From a virus, in IMG/VR virus record IMGVR_UViG_3300042905_006708, positions 1-44,985 of that record: 44,985 bases of DNA. One strand, given 5' to 3'. Positions 24,010 to 32,055 of this stretch are shown piece after piece. The notes beneath the pieces were generated by a model, which did not search any database, was not told the DNA's origin, and saw only the letters and a program-made list of their open reading frames with translations. Positions within the stretch are counted from its first letter, which is position 1. Every line of letters begins with the position of its first letter. The position numbers and the translations under genes are program-made.

Positions 24010-24605
24010 CGTTTTTTCTTAAGTGCATTTTCTGTTACGACTATAAATTCCCAATTTCTTTTTTTGCAATAGGAATTGGCAGCGGTCCATTTAGCTATAT
24101 TTTTAGGCCATTTTGTTTGAGATTTGGGCTTTATCTCCCACATCTCAATTTTTCCATCGCTGTATTCTACTAAAACATCTGGAATATAAGTGTGTTTTGA
24201 ACCTTCAAAGAAATATTCTATATTGACATTTTCAACTCTATAGTCTTTTACATTTGGGTTTTTTTCTAATTTTTCATAAAATTTTAATTCAAGCCCACTT
24301 CTGAAATTAACAGTTCTTTTAGTTTTTTCTGATTGGTATGTTCCTTGTTTGAATCTAGTCTTTTTATTTTTATAACAATCACGAATTATTATGGGTTTTA
24401 ATTGAGCATTTGGTGGAATTTGAACACCTATGTGTTTTGTTTTGTAGTGATTGCAAAGATCTCTCAATGGAGTAAAGCATTTTGTGCAAACCACATAATC
24501 ATCTCCTTCACGATGGTTTGCAAATATATGTTCTTTCATTTGTTCATGATTATCAAAACCTTCGCTACAAACAAAGCAAAGGAAATCTCTTTTTGCGTTT
24601 CTCAT
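24006..24605 (-). CDS. 4: head-completion nuclease (T4 gp4-like, TnsA-type fold) with two N-terminal zinc fingers
   Basis: Residues 95-195 match the TnsA-like domain of T4-type head-completion proteins: FRSGLELKFYEKLE (E106), a PD at IPDVLVEY (D143), WEIKPKSQTK (E157, K159) and then NIAKWTAANSYCKKRNWEF. The last stretch is the family hallmark. These proteins finish the packaged DNA end and prepare heads for tail joining. Residues 8-60 add two C2H2 fingers: C10-C13-H26-H31 and C40-C43-H53-H58. T4 gp4 is about 150 residues and lacks these fingers as far as I know. The start overlaps the stop of the upstream gene (ATGA), so the two are coupled. Confidence 0.82.
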   Translation of the reverse strand: MRNAKRDFLCFVCSEGFDNHEQMKEHIFANHREGDDYVVCTKCFTPLRDLCNHYKTKHIGVQIPPNAQLKPIIIRDCYKNKKTRFKQGTYQSEKTKRTVNFRSGLELKFYEKLEKNPNVKDYRVENVNIEYFFEGSKHTYIPDVLVEYSDGKIEMWEIKPKSQTKWPKNIAKWTAANSYCKKRNWEFIVVTENALKKKR

Positions 24606-24961
24606 TTTGGCATCACAAAAATTTTATATTTGCTAGACAAAATTTTGCATATTTTGTCTAAATCTATTACTTTTACTTTGTCTACTTGATCTTTTTCAAT
24701 AATTTCGGTATTATCTTTACCATTTACCAAATCGTCAAGGTTTATGGCTTCAAAATCTTCTACTCGCATAGTTCCGTCAATTGGACTTTTTAGATTGTTG
24801 AAACTGATTCTATCATCTTCTGTTGATGCATAGCATTTACCATTTAGACAAAAGTACATAATAAATCCTTTTTTATGTGCAATTCTTTCAAGTTTTGAAC
24901 ATACTTTTTCGTGAAGTGATTGTTTTTGTTTTTCGTGCATCAATTCACTGAAGGTCATCAT
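24602..24961 (-). CDS. late protein with capsid-targeting-like N-terminus, coupled to gp4-like gene
   Basis: 119 residues starting MMTFSELMHEKQKQSLHEK, which fits the shared M-x-F-x-x-[LF]-M-x-E pattern. The rest is charged, alpha/beta and unknown (ISFNNLKSPIDGTMRVEDFE; KVIDLDKICKILSSKYKIF). I chose ATG 24961, preceded by a purine-rich AGAAAGAAGAAAA, over the longer in-frame start, which would cross the divergent gene. It lies in one unit with the head-completion nuclease, supporting a head role. Confidence 0.65.
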   Translation of the reverse strand: MMTFSELMHEKQKQSLHEKVCSKLERIAHKKGFIMYFCLNGKCYASTEDDRISFNNLKSPIDGTMRVEDFEAINLDDLVNGKDNTEIIEKDQVDKVKVIDLDKICKILSSKYKIFVMPK

Positions 24962-24981
24962 AATTTTCTTCTTTCTATTAG

Positions 24982-24987
24982 TATATA
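24982..24987 (+). promoter_or_regulatory. TATATA late-type box between divergent genes
   Basis: TATATATT ends five to seven bases before the plus-strand ATG at 24995, depending on register. On the minus side it lies about 20 bases before the ATG at 24961, with a purine-rich leader. Confidence 0.4.
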
Positions 24988-24994
24988 TTACAGT

Positions 24995-25393
24995 ATGAAA
25001 ACATTCCTTCAATTTATAAACGAACAAGAACAACCAGAAGATCCTAGTAAAAAACTAGCGAACGCAACAGGAAGTTTGTATTCTGTTTTAAATATAGATC
25101 CAGAAGACGTTGAAGGCGCTATTGAAAATTCATCACCATTACTTGCTCAAGGTACGGTGGAACTGCCATCAGGAATAATAGATCAGATTGGATTGGCGCA
25201 ATTAGATGTAGAACCTTTAGATAATGGCAGGTATAGAATCAGTATTAAGAATGAAAACGGAAATTTGCTTTACAGAGATGGTCGTAAAGTAAAGCATATG
25301 CATTTGATTGGGACTGTTGATGAAGATACTTATAACAGAATTATGACACAAGGGCTGACTGGATGGAATAATATACCAAAGAAGACTAAATAA
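24995..25393 (+). CDS. late protein with strong capsid-targeting-like N-terminus
   Basis: 132 residues, beginning MKTFLQFINEQEQPEDPSK, which is very close to T4 IPIII (MKTYQEFIAE). Cleavage after INE would release an acidic mature protein with a beta-rich middle (GTVELPSGIIDQIGLAQLDV; NGRYRISIKNENGNLLYRDG). No enzyme family recognised. Its last codons contain the TAAATA box of the following gene. Internal head protein inferred. Confidence 0.75.
   Translation: MKTFLQFINEQEQPEDPSKKLANATGSLYSVLNIDPEDVEGAIENSSPLLAQGTVELPSGIIDQIGLAQLDVEPLDNGRYRISIKNENGNLLYRDGRKVKHMHLIGTVDEDTYNRIMTQGLTGWNNIPKKTK
25387..25392 (+). promoter_or_regulatory. TAAATA late-type box, probably leaderless transcript
   Basis: ACTAAATA embedded in the last codons and stop (AAA-TAA) of the preceding gene, ending four bases before the ATG at 25397. 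Confidence 0.5.
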
Positions 25394-25396
25394 GGT

Positions 25397-25603
25397 ATGG
25401 ACAGGTATACATTTAAAAAATGGCTTAAACTTCGTGAAGTATCAACTTCTACTGGTGATGTTGCTGGCTATTCTATGCCAATTGGTGGAATGGTAGGAAG
25501 AAGCTTTCCTCAGTTTTACAGTGTTGGAGATCATGGTCTAGCTGGACCACTTCAAGATTTAATTGCGCCAGTTCATAAAAAACGAAGACGTAAGCATAAA
25601 TAA
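25397..25603 (+). CDS. small basic late protein, possible internal DNA-associated protein
   Basis: 68 residues. MDRYTFKKWLKLREVSTSTG resembles the targeting pattern with two extra residues. The middle is Gly/Pro/Met-rich (GYSMPIGGMVGRSFPQFYSVG), and it ends in a basic tail PVHKKRRRKHK. Small, basic and late fits a packaged DNA-binding internal protein. Box-to-ATG spacing is four bases, with no SD. Confidence 0.65.
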   Translation: MDRYTFKKWLKLREVSTSTGDVAGYSMPIGGMVGRSFPQFYSVGDHGLAGPLQDLIAPVHKKRRRKHK

Positions 25604-25684
25604 TATGAAGACTTAGGTTTTCCCCCTATATTAAATAATAACATTACATAATATAAAAATACCTATAACTTATACTATAATTCT

Positions 25685-25742
25685 TAGGGCAGTGTTCGCA
25701 CTGGGGTTCTGAGAGGTTTCCTGAAAACCTCTCTTTTTTTTT
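25685..25742 (+). ncRNA. candidate small structured RNA ending in a terminator
   Basis: In the gap before thyX, CAGTG-TTCG-CACTG (25690-25703) forms a UUCG-capped hairpin. A nine-bp terminator hairpin (25711-25719 / 25725-25733) with a T-run of nine follows. TATACT/TATAAT-like sequence sits at 25671-25681 immediately upstream, but no well-spaced -35 box is obvious. It may be a 50-60 base RNA, or simply a double hairpin ending the late genes. The remaining 25604-25684 is AT-rich without a gene. Confidence 0.4.
25711..25742 (+). terminator. rho-independent terminator
   Basis: GAGAGGTTT / AAACCTCTC stem, five-base loop, then nine T residues. A clear intrinsic terminator before thyX. Confidence 0.92.
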
Positions 25743-25789
25743 GCCATAATCATTTTTTTAAGCTAAGTTAAACATAACAAGGAGATGTT

Positions 25790-26659
25790 ATGGACGCACT
25801 TGATTTAGTTCCTGTTAAAGAGATTCAATGTCTTGATAAAGGTTTTGTAAAACTGATTGATGTGATGCCAAGGATTGTTCCTGATGGGCAGACATGTGAT
25901 TACGCCATAGCACAAATGGCAAGGGTAAGTTATGGGGCTGGAACCAAATCTGTAAGTGAAGACAAGGGATTAATTCGGTATCTTCTCAGGCATAGCCACA
26001 CATCTCCAATAGAAGCAATTGATTTTAAATTTGCAATGAAAATGCCTTTATTTATAGCTAGACAAATGTTTAGGCACAGAACCAGTAGCGTGAATGAGAT
26101 TTCAGGAAGATATTCAGTAATGAAAGATGAGTTTTATATTCCTGCTGTTGAAAACTTAAGAAAGCAGTCTACCACCAACAAGCAAGGTGGAGATGAATTA
26201 CTTGAGCAAGATATTGCTCAAGATTTTGTAGACAAGATTGATTTGAATTGCAAAGATTGTTATTCTATTTATTTGCAAATGCTTGATGCTGGAATTTCCA
26301 GAGAGCAAGCTAGAATGATTTTGCCATTAAATTTGTATACAGAATTTTATTGGAAGCAAAATTTACATAATCTTCTGCATTTGCTGGCATTGAGAGCAGA
26401 TTCTCATGCACAACAAGAAATTAGGGCTTATGCTGAGGCAATTCTTAAATTGATTAGTCCCTTGGTTCCTTGGACGATAGAGGCTTGGAATGATTATCAT
26501 CCAATGCGTGGAGCCATGAAGCTTACAAGTCTTGAGAAGGATGCATTATTTAATTCAGACATTGACGGTTCTAGTGTTTTGGATATTGATTCAAAAAATC
26601 AAAGAGAAGCACAAGAGTGGTGTTCTAAGAGAGAGCATTTGTTTAAAAAAATTATCTGA
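25790..26659 (+). CDS. thyX: flavin-dependent thymidylate synthase
   Basis: Methylates dUMP to dTMP using folate and FAD. The ThyX signature RHR-x5-NE-x2-SGRY is present at residues 95-108 (RHRTSSVNEISGRY). RQMF precedes it, and SREQARMILPLNLYTEFYWKQNL is the second family block with the catalytic-site Arg. Full length at 289 residues. AAGGAGATG lies upstream. Together with the dCMP deaminase and dNMP kinase it gives a complete route from dCMP to dTDP. The separate terminator in front implies its own promoter. Confidence 0.96.
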   Translation: MDALDLVPVKEIQCLDKGFVKLIDVMPRIVPDGQTCDYAIAQMARVSYGAGTKSVSEDKGLIRYLLRHSHTSPIEAIDFKFAMKMPLFIARQMFRHRTSSVNEISGRYSVMKDEFYIPAVENLRKQSTTNKQGGDELLEQDIAQDFVDKIDLNCKDCYSIYLQMLDAGISREQARMILPLNLYTEFYWKQNLHNLLHLLALRADSHAQQEIRAYAEAILKLISPLVPWTIEAWNDYHPMRGAMKLTSLEKDALFNSDIDGSSVLDIDSKNQREAQEWCSKREHLFKKII

Positions 26660-26686
26660 CGCTCAATTAACTTAAAGAGGTGTTTT

Positions 26687-27139
26687 ATGGCATGTCATAA
26701 AGGTTTGAATTTTTTCAGATGGAGTGTTATTGGTATGACTAGTGCAAATTTGTTTCTTGCTTTTTTTATTAGTCTTCGTTTATGGAGTTTGGATTATAAA
26801 GTTGAAAATTTTTATGTAACAGACAGTATGTTGCGTAAAGAATTAGTTGATAGTGCTTTTGCGGTTGGTGCAGGAAATTGGAAGTTTGATAAATCTACCA
26901 AGCTTGAAATTGTTGACACCAAGTATACTGGTTACGAAAATATTTTATTTGTAGAATTTAATGACGAAAAGACTTTGGAATTACCTGAAGCTAAATTTAG
27001 TGAAGGTATTGAGCAGATTGAAAATAAAAAATTAAAATTTAAGATAGATGGACTTTTGAAAATGATTTATGTCAAAGTGAAAGATGTTCCAATTTGCACA
27101 AATATTAGTATTATTGAATTTAAGTCTTTGAAAAATTAA
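26687..27139 (+). CDS. single-pass membrane protein of unknown function
   Basis: 150 residues. One N-terminal membrane segment (SVIGMTSANLFLAFFISLRLW, about residues 13-33) is followed by a soluble, probably periplasmic beta-rich domain (KLEIVDTKYTGYENILFVEF; KLKFKIDGLLKMIYVKVKDV). AGAGG lies upstream. The two Cys residues flanking the fold could be free or paired. No family recognised. Confidence 0.65.
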   Translation: MACHKGLNFFRWSVIGMTSANLFLAFFISLRLWSLDYKVENFYVTDSMLRKELVDSAFAVGAGNWKFDKSTKLEIVDTKYTGYENILFVEFNDEKTLELPEAKFSEGIEQIENKKLKFKIDGLLKMIYVKVKDVPICTNISIIEFKSLKN

Positions 27140-27148
27140 GATTATTAA

Positions 27149-27154
27149 TAAATA
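27149..27154 (+). promoter_or_regulatory. TAAATA late-type box, probably leaderless transcript
   Basis: AATAAATA ends four bases before the ATG at 27159. No SD. Confidence 0.5.
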
Positions 27155-27158
27155 AATT

Positions 27159-27833
27159 ATGATTACATTTAAAGATTATTTGGAACACAATCACCCTGAA
27201 GTTCTTGATGAAGCATGGTGGCACTCGCTTTTAGCTGGAGCCGCATTAGTAACAGGTTTTGCTGGAGGATCTGCTAGATCTGCTATGCCTGAAATACCGA
27301 CAATTTCCAGTGTTAGAGATATTAAAACTCAAGCAAAAGAAGAATTCAAATCTCTTCAAGCTACCGTTAACAGAACTTTAAATGAATATTTAGAACAGTA
27401 TACAAAAGACAGGTTGAAATCAGATGCCAATTTTTCTATCAGATCCTTTAAACAAGCATTTTTTCAAAAATTCACTAAATTAGTGAAAGATGGAGATGTC
27501 AAATTAACAATAAGTCGATCTTCTACAGACAGGGCAATGATTAACATCAGACTTGATTGTGGGTCAGATACCAGATCTGGAGATGCTAGACATGGTCAAA
27601 CTTCTGATCAAATGAATGTATTGAAGCCAATGGTGAAAGTTATTTTTGATAAAATCGTAAGCGAAATTACCGGAAACAGTAGTCCAACAAATGTAAGCCC
27701 GGAAAAAGTAGTTGGTGGCGGGGTTGGTGATTATAGACTAGATCCCCTATATATAAAACAACTTCAAGATACACCTCCACCTGGATTGACGAAATACGAT
27801 CCAACGCATGTGTTGGGTAGAACTAAAAAATGA
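27159..27833 (+). CDS. late protein with capsid-targeting-like N-terminus
   Basis: 224 residues: MITFKDYLEHNHPEVLDEA, then a hydrophobic segment WWHSLLAGAALVTGFAGG (about residues 20-37), then a charged helical region and a middle alpha/beta domain (VKLTISRSSTDRAMINIRLD). YLE at residues 7-9 or VLDEA at 15-19 are possible protease sites. The Pro/Gly-rich end (DTPPPGLTKYDPTHVLGRTKK) is flexible. No family recognised. The hydrophobic patch after the propeptide is reminiscent of ejected or membrane-active internal proteins, an inference only. Confidence 0.7.
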   Translation: MITFKDYLEHNHPEVLDEAWWHSLLAGAALVTGFAGGSARSAMPEIPTISSVRDIKTQAKEEFKSLQATVNRTLNEYLEQYTKDRLKSDANFSIRSFKQAFFQKFTKLVKDGDVKLTISRSSTDRAMINIRLDCGSDTRSGDARHGQTSDQMNVLKPMVKVIFDKIVSEITGNSSPTNVSPEKVVGGGVGDYRLDPLYIKQLQDTPPPGLTKYDPTHVLGRTKK

Positions 27834-27864
27834 TTACAAAATAATATAATTTGTTTGAGGCAAC

Positions 27865-28692
27865 ATGGCGCAAAATAAATTAAAATATATTGTTTTGGGA
27901 TCATGGAGAACAGGATCTACTGTTTTGCATGAATCTTTAGAAAAACATCCAGATATAAAAATAGCTTATGAAATATTTCATGAAGACTCTTCTATAAATA
28001 CAAGTGGAATGATTGATATTTCTGATGTTATGAACAATCTTTTCGGAAAAAGAAAGTTTGATATTGAGAAAAGTCCATTTTATTGTAAATATCACAAATC
28101 AAATCATAGTGTTTTATCTCAATTGCCTGGAAATTATCTTTGTTTGAATCAGCCTTTATATAAAATGGTTGATTATGTATTTGAAAAATTTAATGCTTTT
28201 AAAATTATCTACTCTCAAATTAACATTAATGATAACATATGGAATTATTTATCATTAATTAAAGATCTTAAAATAATTAATACTGTTAGACAAAATTATT
28301 TTGAAATATTAGTTTCTGTATTGCTGGCATATAAAACTAACACATGGCAAAAAACTGAAATAAATCAAAAAATATTAGATGAAAAAATAACAATAGATAG
28401 ACATCTTTGCGATGCTTTTTTTTATTTAACAGAATTTGAAACAGAACATTATACATCATTATTTTCTGACCACGACAATATTACAATTGATTACAATAGT
28501 CTGTTTTCTTGGGATTCGACAATTGAAAAAGTGCAAAAATTTTTAGGTGTTAGGCATGTTAAACTGCCAAACAAATACTATAAAAGAACAGATGAAAAAA
28601 TTAAAAATTTGGTAGAAAATTACAAAGAATTATCTGATTATTTCAAAAATACAAAATGGAAAAAATTCTTTGATATAAATATTTTATTATAA
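27865..28692 (+). CDS. sulfotransferase-like protein
   Basis: 275 residues. KYIVLGSWRTGSTVLHESLEKHP (residues 7-29) is the 5'-phosphosulfate-binding loop of PAPS-dependent sulfotransferases, with the usual R-T/S-G-S/T-T core. DLKIINTVRQNYFEILVSVL supplies the 3'-phosphate-binding Arg/Ser segment, and the C-terminal NYKELSDYFKNTKWKKFF is typical. It would transfer sulfate from PAPS to a sugar or other acceptor. TTGAGG lies upstream. Two glycosyltransferases follow on the other strand, so a sulfated glycan on the virion or host surface is a reasonable guess. Confidence 0.8.
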   Translation: MAQNKLKYIVLGSWRTGSTVLHESLEKHPDIKIAYEIFHEDSSINTSGMIDISDVMNNLFGKRKFDIEKSPFYCKYHKSNHSVLSQLPGNYLCLNQPLYKMVDYVFEKFNAFKIIYSQININDNIWNYLSLIKDLKIINTVRQNYFEILVSVLLAYKTNTWQKTEINQKILDEKITIDRHLCDAFFYLTEFETEHYTSLFSDHDNITIDYNSLFSWDSTIEKVQKFLGVRHVKLPNKYYKRTDEKIKNLVENYKELSDYFKNTKWKKFFDINILL

Positions 28693-28719
28693 ATAACAGT
28701 TTTGTACAAAAATTTAATT

Positions 28720-29643
28720 TTAATATATTTTTTTTAATTTTAAATTTTTATAAATATTAGAATTTCCAAAAGAATTTACAAAATATTTATGTGTAAACTT
28801 TGTTTTATCCATATTTGTTAAATATAAATAAGTTTTTATTATGTTTTCTATGTTTTTTAATTTATCCGCAGCTTCTGATAAATTTTCAAAATAAAATGGA
28901 TATTCTTCACCAAGATATTCAACTACAGCTGGTAATTTTCTGACTAATATAGGTGTGTTTCTAATTATGCATTCTATTATAGCAGTGTTGGCTGATGTAT
29001 CATAAAAATCAAGAAATACCAAGTTTTCAGAAAGAAATATATCATATTCTTGATTGTTCACTCTATTCAGTTTTGTTACAGTCTTGTTGTTTGTGTGCTT
29101 ATCTGAACATGGGCCACTTTTTAACCAAAATTTTGGATATATTGGAGAATTTAATTGATCGAAAGACTCGAAATTTCTTAACCAATGACCTATTAATATT
29201 ATTTTTTTATTTTTATTTGAACTAAATTTTGATAAATCAAATTTTAAATCACTATTTGTTGTTGGATAAAATAATGAATTAACAGGAACTTTTACTTTAT
29301 CTTCAAAATATTTTTTGCAATATTCTGATAAAACAAAAATTCCTTGACAATATTTAGAACTATCAATCCATGTTTTGCTAGTTAAAAAATTATCAATACA
29401 AATTGTTTTACCATATAATTTATGTAAATGTGGTGGATGCTGTGGAGTGTTATGCATAAACGCAATCCAAGGTTTAGTTATTGTAATGTCTTCTATAACT
29501 TCTGTTTCTATATTCGAATAAAACCAAACTCCATCTGAACATTCAAAATTTGTTTTAATACAATCAATAACTTCTTTCCATCCATGTCTATGATGATCCC
29601 AAAAAATGGGATTTTTCAAAAATATTTTTTTTTCAAATGCCAT
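28720..29643 (-). CDS. GT-B-type glycosyltransferase
   Basis: 307 residues. The C-terminal half has the retaining GT4-like pattern: KKIILIGHWLRNFESF (start of the second Rossmann domain) and NLVFLDFYDTSANTAIIECIIRNTPILVRKLPAVVEYLG, where the acidic-rich AIIE loop binds the nucleotide sugar. The N-terminal half contains FMHNTPQHPPHL. Acceptor unknown. A TAAATA box five bases upstream without SD suggests late expression, although a second glycosyltransferase gene ends only eight bases upstream of its ATG. Confidence 0.78.
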   Translation of the reverse strand: MAFEKKIFLKNPIFWDHHRHGWKEVIDCIKTNFECSDGVWFYSNIETEVIEDITITKPWIAFMHNTPQHPPHLHKLYGKTICIDNFLTSKTWIDSSKYCQGIFVLSEYCKKYFEDKVKVPVNSLFYPTTNSDLKFDLSKFSSNKNKKIILIGHWLRNFESFDQLNSPIYPKFWLKSGPCSDKHTNNKTVTKLNRVNNQEYDIFLSENLVFLDFYDTSANTAIIECIIRNTPILVRKLPAVVEYLGEEYPFYFENLSEAADKLKNIENIIKTYLYLTNMDKTKFTHKYFVNSFGNSNIYKNLKLKKIY

Positions 29644-29648
29644 AGTTT

Positions 29649-29654
29649 TATTTA
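29649..29654 (-). promoter_or_regulatory. TAAATA late-type box, probably leaderless transcript
   Basis: TGTAAATA on the minus strand ends five bases before the ATG at 29643. It overlaps the stop region of the upstream glycosyltransferase. Confidence 0.45.
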
Positions 29655-30380
29655 CAACAAACTAATGCAAATTTTATTGTGGTATTTATGGTGATTTCTA
29701 TTCAATTCAACAAAATGATAAATATCATGATTTAACCAGTTGCACATTGGTGAATAAGAGTTATTATTTTTAAGAACTCCATCTGGATGTAAAATCAAAA
29801 TATCTTCCTTGTTCAGAACTGAAAAACTTAATTGTGATTTTATCAATAACGAAATCAAACCTTGTTCATCTGCCGAATCTATATTTTGTAGTGATCCATG
29901 TTCTTTCCAGATTTTAATAATGTTAGCTTCTAAATCAAATCCAGATGGAAATCCTAATAATCCTGCATTAAATTTTTCATATTTATTAAATAAATGTTGA
30001 AATCTACCAAAATATTGGACATCATCTTCACATATTAAAAATGAATCATTGTTAAGAAAATTTAATATTTTATTATTTTTTCTTATAAAAACAATATCAT
30101 TATCAATGAAGAGTTCTTTTTTTGAAATGTTTATTCTTGCAGGTGTGTATTTCCAAATGCTTCCTGATCCTTCAAGTATTGTGTTTTCTTGTTTTATAAA
30201 TTTTACGTCTATATTTAAATTTATTTCTGGTTTTGCAATATTGTTATAGCAAATATAAAAATCAAAATTTTTTCCATAACAATCAACAAATGATTTAATT
30301 GATTTTTTTAAGCAAGATAATCCTTGCTTGCTAACACTACCTATTGTCCATCTGACAATAGTATTATTTTCATTTTCCAA
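29652..30380 (-). CDS. GT-A-type glycosyltransferase, TTG start
   Basis: 242 residues. KKELFIDNDIVFIR holds the DxD motif (D93, D95) that binds metal and nucleotide sugar; SFLICEDDVQYFGRF and FNAGLLGFPSGFD follow as in small GT-A enzymes. The start appears to be TTG at 30380, overlapping the end of the CxxCH gene by 11 bases; no in-frame ATG lies close by. It therefore appears to be translated as the last-but-one gene of the minus-strand secreted cassette or from its own leader. Donor and acceptor unknown. Confidence 0.72.
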   Translation of the reverse strand: MENENNTIVRWTIGSVSKQGLSCLKKSIKSFVDCYGKNFDFYICYNNIAKPEINLNIDVKFIKQENTILEGSGSIWKYTPARINISKKELFIDNDIVFIRKNNKILNFLNNDSFLICEDDVQYFGRFQHLFNKYEKFNAGLLGFPSGFDLEANIIKIWKEHGSLQNIDSADEQGLISLLIKSQLSFSVLNKEDILILHPDGVLKNNNSYSPMCNWLNHDIYHFVELNRNHHKYHNKICISLL

Positions 30381-30762
30381 AGAACTTCAGCAATCTAGAT
30401 TTTTGTTTTTCTTCTAGTTTTTTGCATTTATCAAATGATTTTTCATTTTGTATAAATTTGACTAAAGTGTCTTTGCTTTCTTTTAGAAGAACTTCGTTTT
30501 CTTCATCAAATAAGCCTAAGTCTTTTGTAACAGAACTTACACTATGACAAGAGAAACAATTATCTTTAAGTATCTTTTCACATTCTTTCTTGTGAACAAC
30601 TTTAAGTTTTGAATCAATTTCTTCACTGTCTAGCTCAGAAATTAAAGCCTTCAAGACTTCCTTGTCTTTATCTTTTGATGAAGGTTCTTTAGCTACAGGT
30701 GGTTCCTGTGCAAACATTGCAGAACAAAACAACAAACTAAAAGCTGCGAAAAATCTCATCAT
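30370..30762 (-). CDS. secreted c-type-heme-motif (CxxCH) protein
   Basis: 130 residues. A clear Sec signal peptide (MMRFFAAFSLLFCSAMFAQE, cleavage after FAQ or MFA) is followed by a Lys/Glu-rich linker. CEKILKDNCFSCHSVSS then carries a heme c motif C69-F-S-C72-H73. The segment after it (KDLGLFDEENEVLL) resembles the GGLRLD-type block of planctomycete cytochrome domains. No Met follows that could be the sixth ligand, and two further Cys (61, 113) may pair. A redox or structural role outside the membrane is inferred. GAGGA lies upstream. A phage-encoded c-type cytochrome would be very unusual. Confidence 0.7.
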   Translation of the reverse strand: MMRFFAAFSLLFCSAMFAQEPPVAKEPSSKDKDKEVLKALISELDSEEIDSKLKVVHKKECEKILKDNCFSCHSVSSVTKDLGLFDEENEVLLKESKDTLVKFIQNEKSFDKCKKLEEKQKSRLLKFFGK

Positions 30763-31244
30763 TTATCCTCGTCAATTGCCTTTTCAACCGCATTAATCAA
30801 AGCCTCAAGAATCTTCTGACCATACTTTTCAAAAATGTAAGGAAGCAATTTTTCAACAACAACTTTCAATAAATTACTGCTAATCTTATCTTTGTTGCTG
30901 TCTCTAATCAAAGCATCGATAAACTCGCTATCCAAATCTGCAAACCCAGCTTGACCTTGAGCAGCAAGATTTGCAACCATCTTCTTTTTCGACAACAAAG
31001 AAATAAAGAAATCCATTACAAATGGACCAAACAGTCTGAAACTCTCAAAAATAAACGAAATTGAGAAACCATTACGAAGACCTTCTGTAACCGTAGAAAG
31101 AACATCAGGTCCATACTTTTGTAAACATTCTGCTAAAAATTCTGGAGAAGCACCCATCTTGAGTGCTTCTTCTTGCATAACATCAATATCAACTCCATCC
31201 ATTGGAGTCTCGCCAACCATGCCAAATCTTTCAAAATCACTCAT
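30759..31244 (-). CDS. helical protein in the papain cassette
   Basis: 161 residues, largely helical with amphipathic and mildly hydrophobic stretches (ISFIFESFRLFGPFVMDFFISLL, about residues 62-84) and an Ala/Glu/Lys C-terminus (YGQKILEALINAVEKAIDED). No signal peptide. AAGG lies upstream, and the stop overlaps the start of the CxxCH gene. No family recognised. The hydrophobic helix could insert in a membrane. Tight packing with the papain gene implies a shared task. Confidence 0.6.
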   Translation of the reverse strand: MSDFERFGMVGETPMDGVDIDVMQEEALKMGASPEFLAECLQKYGPDVLSTVTEGLRNGFSISFIFESFRLFGPFVMDFFISLLSKKKMVANLAAQGQAGFADLDSEFIDALIRDSNKDKISSNLLKVVVEKLLPYIFEKYGQKILEALINAVEKAIDEDK

Positions 31245-31247
31245 TTG

Positions 31248-32054
31248 TTATACCTTTACAGTAGGAACATCATCTTGAGTGTTTGGATCTTTAGGATCGT
31301 CAATCACTCCTTGGAATGCAAAGCAATCTAATCTACTATAGTAAGCAAAATGTTCTTTTCTTACATAACAATAACCATTCATTCCAAAATTACTTCCCCA
31401 ACTATTCTGCAACTTAACAAGCCAGCCATACTTGCTATGTTTCTTAAGCCCACAAGCCAGCATAGAATGCCCGCCACCGCCTCCATTTGGAAGAGGGGAG
31501 ATTCCCTCTGCATCTACTTTAGAGAAGTTAGAACCCACAAGAATGCCAATATTAACGACAAAGCCAATACTCAAGGCAGAACATACTTCTTCAAACGTAG
31601 TGCAACGATAAGCTTTCTCAAGTTTGAACCTAGCTGCATTATCATAAGCTGATTTTGTCAAACTATTCTTGTAGTAAACCCTATCACTAGGAAATGCGCC
31701 AAGTTCGCAAATACCATACTTTTTAAGCATGTCAAGGCTGTTTGAGATATATGCTCCGGCATCTTGTCCGCCATTAATTAAAGCATAATGAAAAAATGGA
31801 TTGAAACTTTCAACCACATCTTGTCTTTGTTTGTACAATATCTCCATACCAGCAGCTGTAGCATGAGCAACACAACTACTTGTGGATTTTTGGTTCAAAA
31901 TCCTATGACCTTCCCAAGACATATCAATTTCTTGAAGCGTCCCAGAAAATCCTTGACCACTCTCTGAAAAATATGGAAAACTATCATCAACAGGACTAAG
32001 TTGATGAGAAAGAACACGATAATATCCGTCGAAATAAATTGATGGGAAACTCAT
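31248..32054 (-). CDS. papain-like cysteine protease (peptidase C1 type)
   Basis: 268 residues with the full papain triad: Q55 and C61 in NQKSTSSCVAHATAAGMEI, H196 in GGGGGHSMLACGL, and N217 in LQNSWGSNFGMNGY. The oxyanion Gln, the NSWG block and the G-x-x-G-Y ending are canonical C1A features. There is no signal peptide and only a short propeptide-like N-terminus (about 45 residues). A Pro/Asp tail (DDPKDPNTQDDVPTV) ends it. AAGGAG lies upstream, one base from the preceding gene. Substrate unknown: host proteins, neighbours' products or virion proteins. The antisense frame within it is a shadow. Confidence 0.88.
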   Translation of the reverse strand: MSFPSIYFDGYYRVLSHQLSPVDDSFPYFSESGQGFSGTLQEIDMSWEGHRILNQKSTSSCVAHATAAGMEILYKQRQDVVESFNPFFHYALINGGQDAGAYISNSLDMLKKYGICELGAFPSDRVYYKNSLTKSAYDNAARFKLEKAYRCTTFEEVCSALSIGFVVNIGILVGSNFSKVDAEGISPLPNGGGGGHSMLACGLKKHSKYGWLVKLQNSWGSNFGMNGYCYVRKEHFAYYSRLDCFAFQGVIDDPKDPNTQDDVPTVKV

Positions 32055-32055
32055 A

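Noticed and set aside
29809-30249. Plus-strand frames over the GT-A glycosyltransferase
   Set aside because: Antisense shadows without ribosome sites, Phe/Ser/Leu-rich composition.
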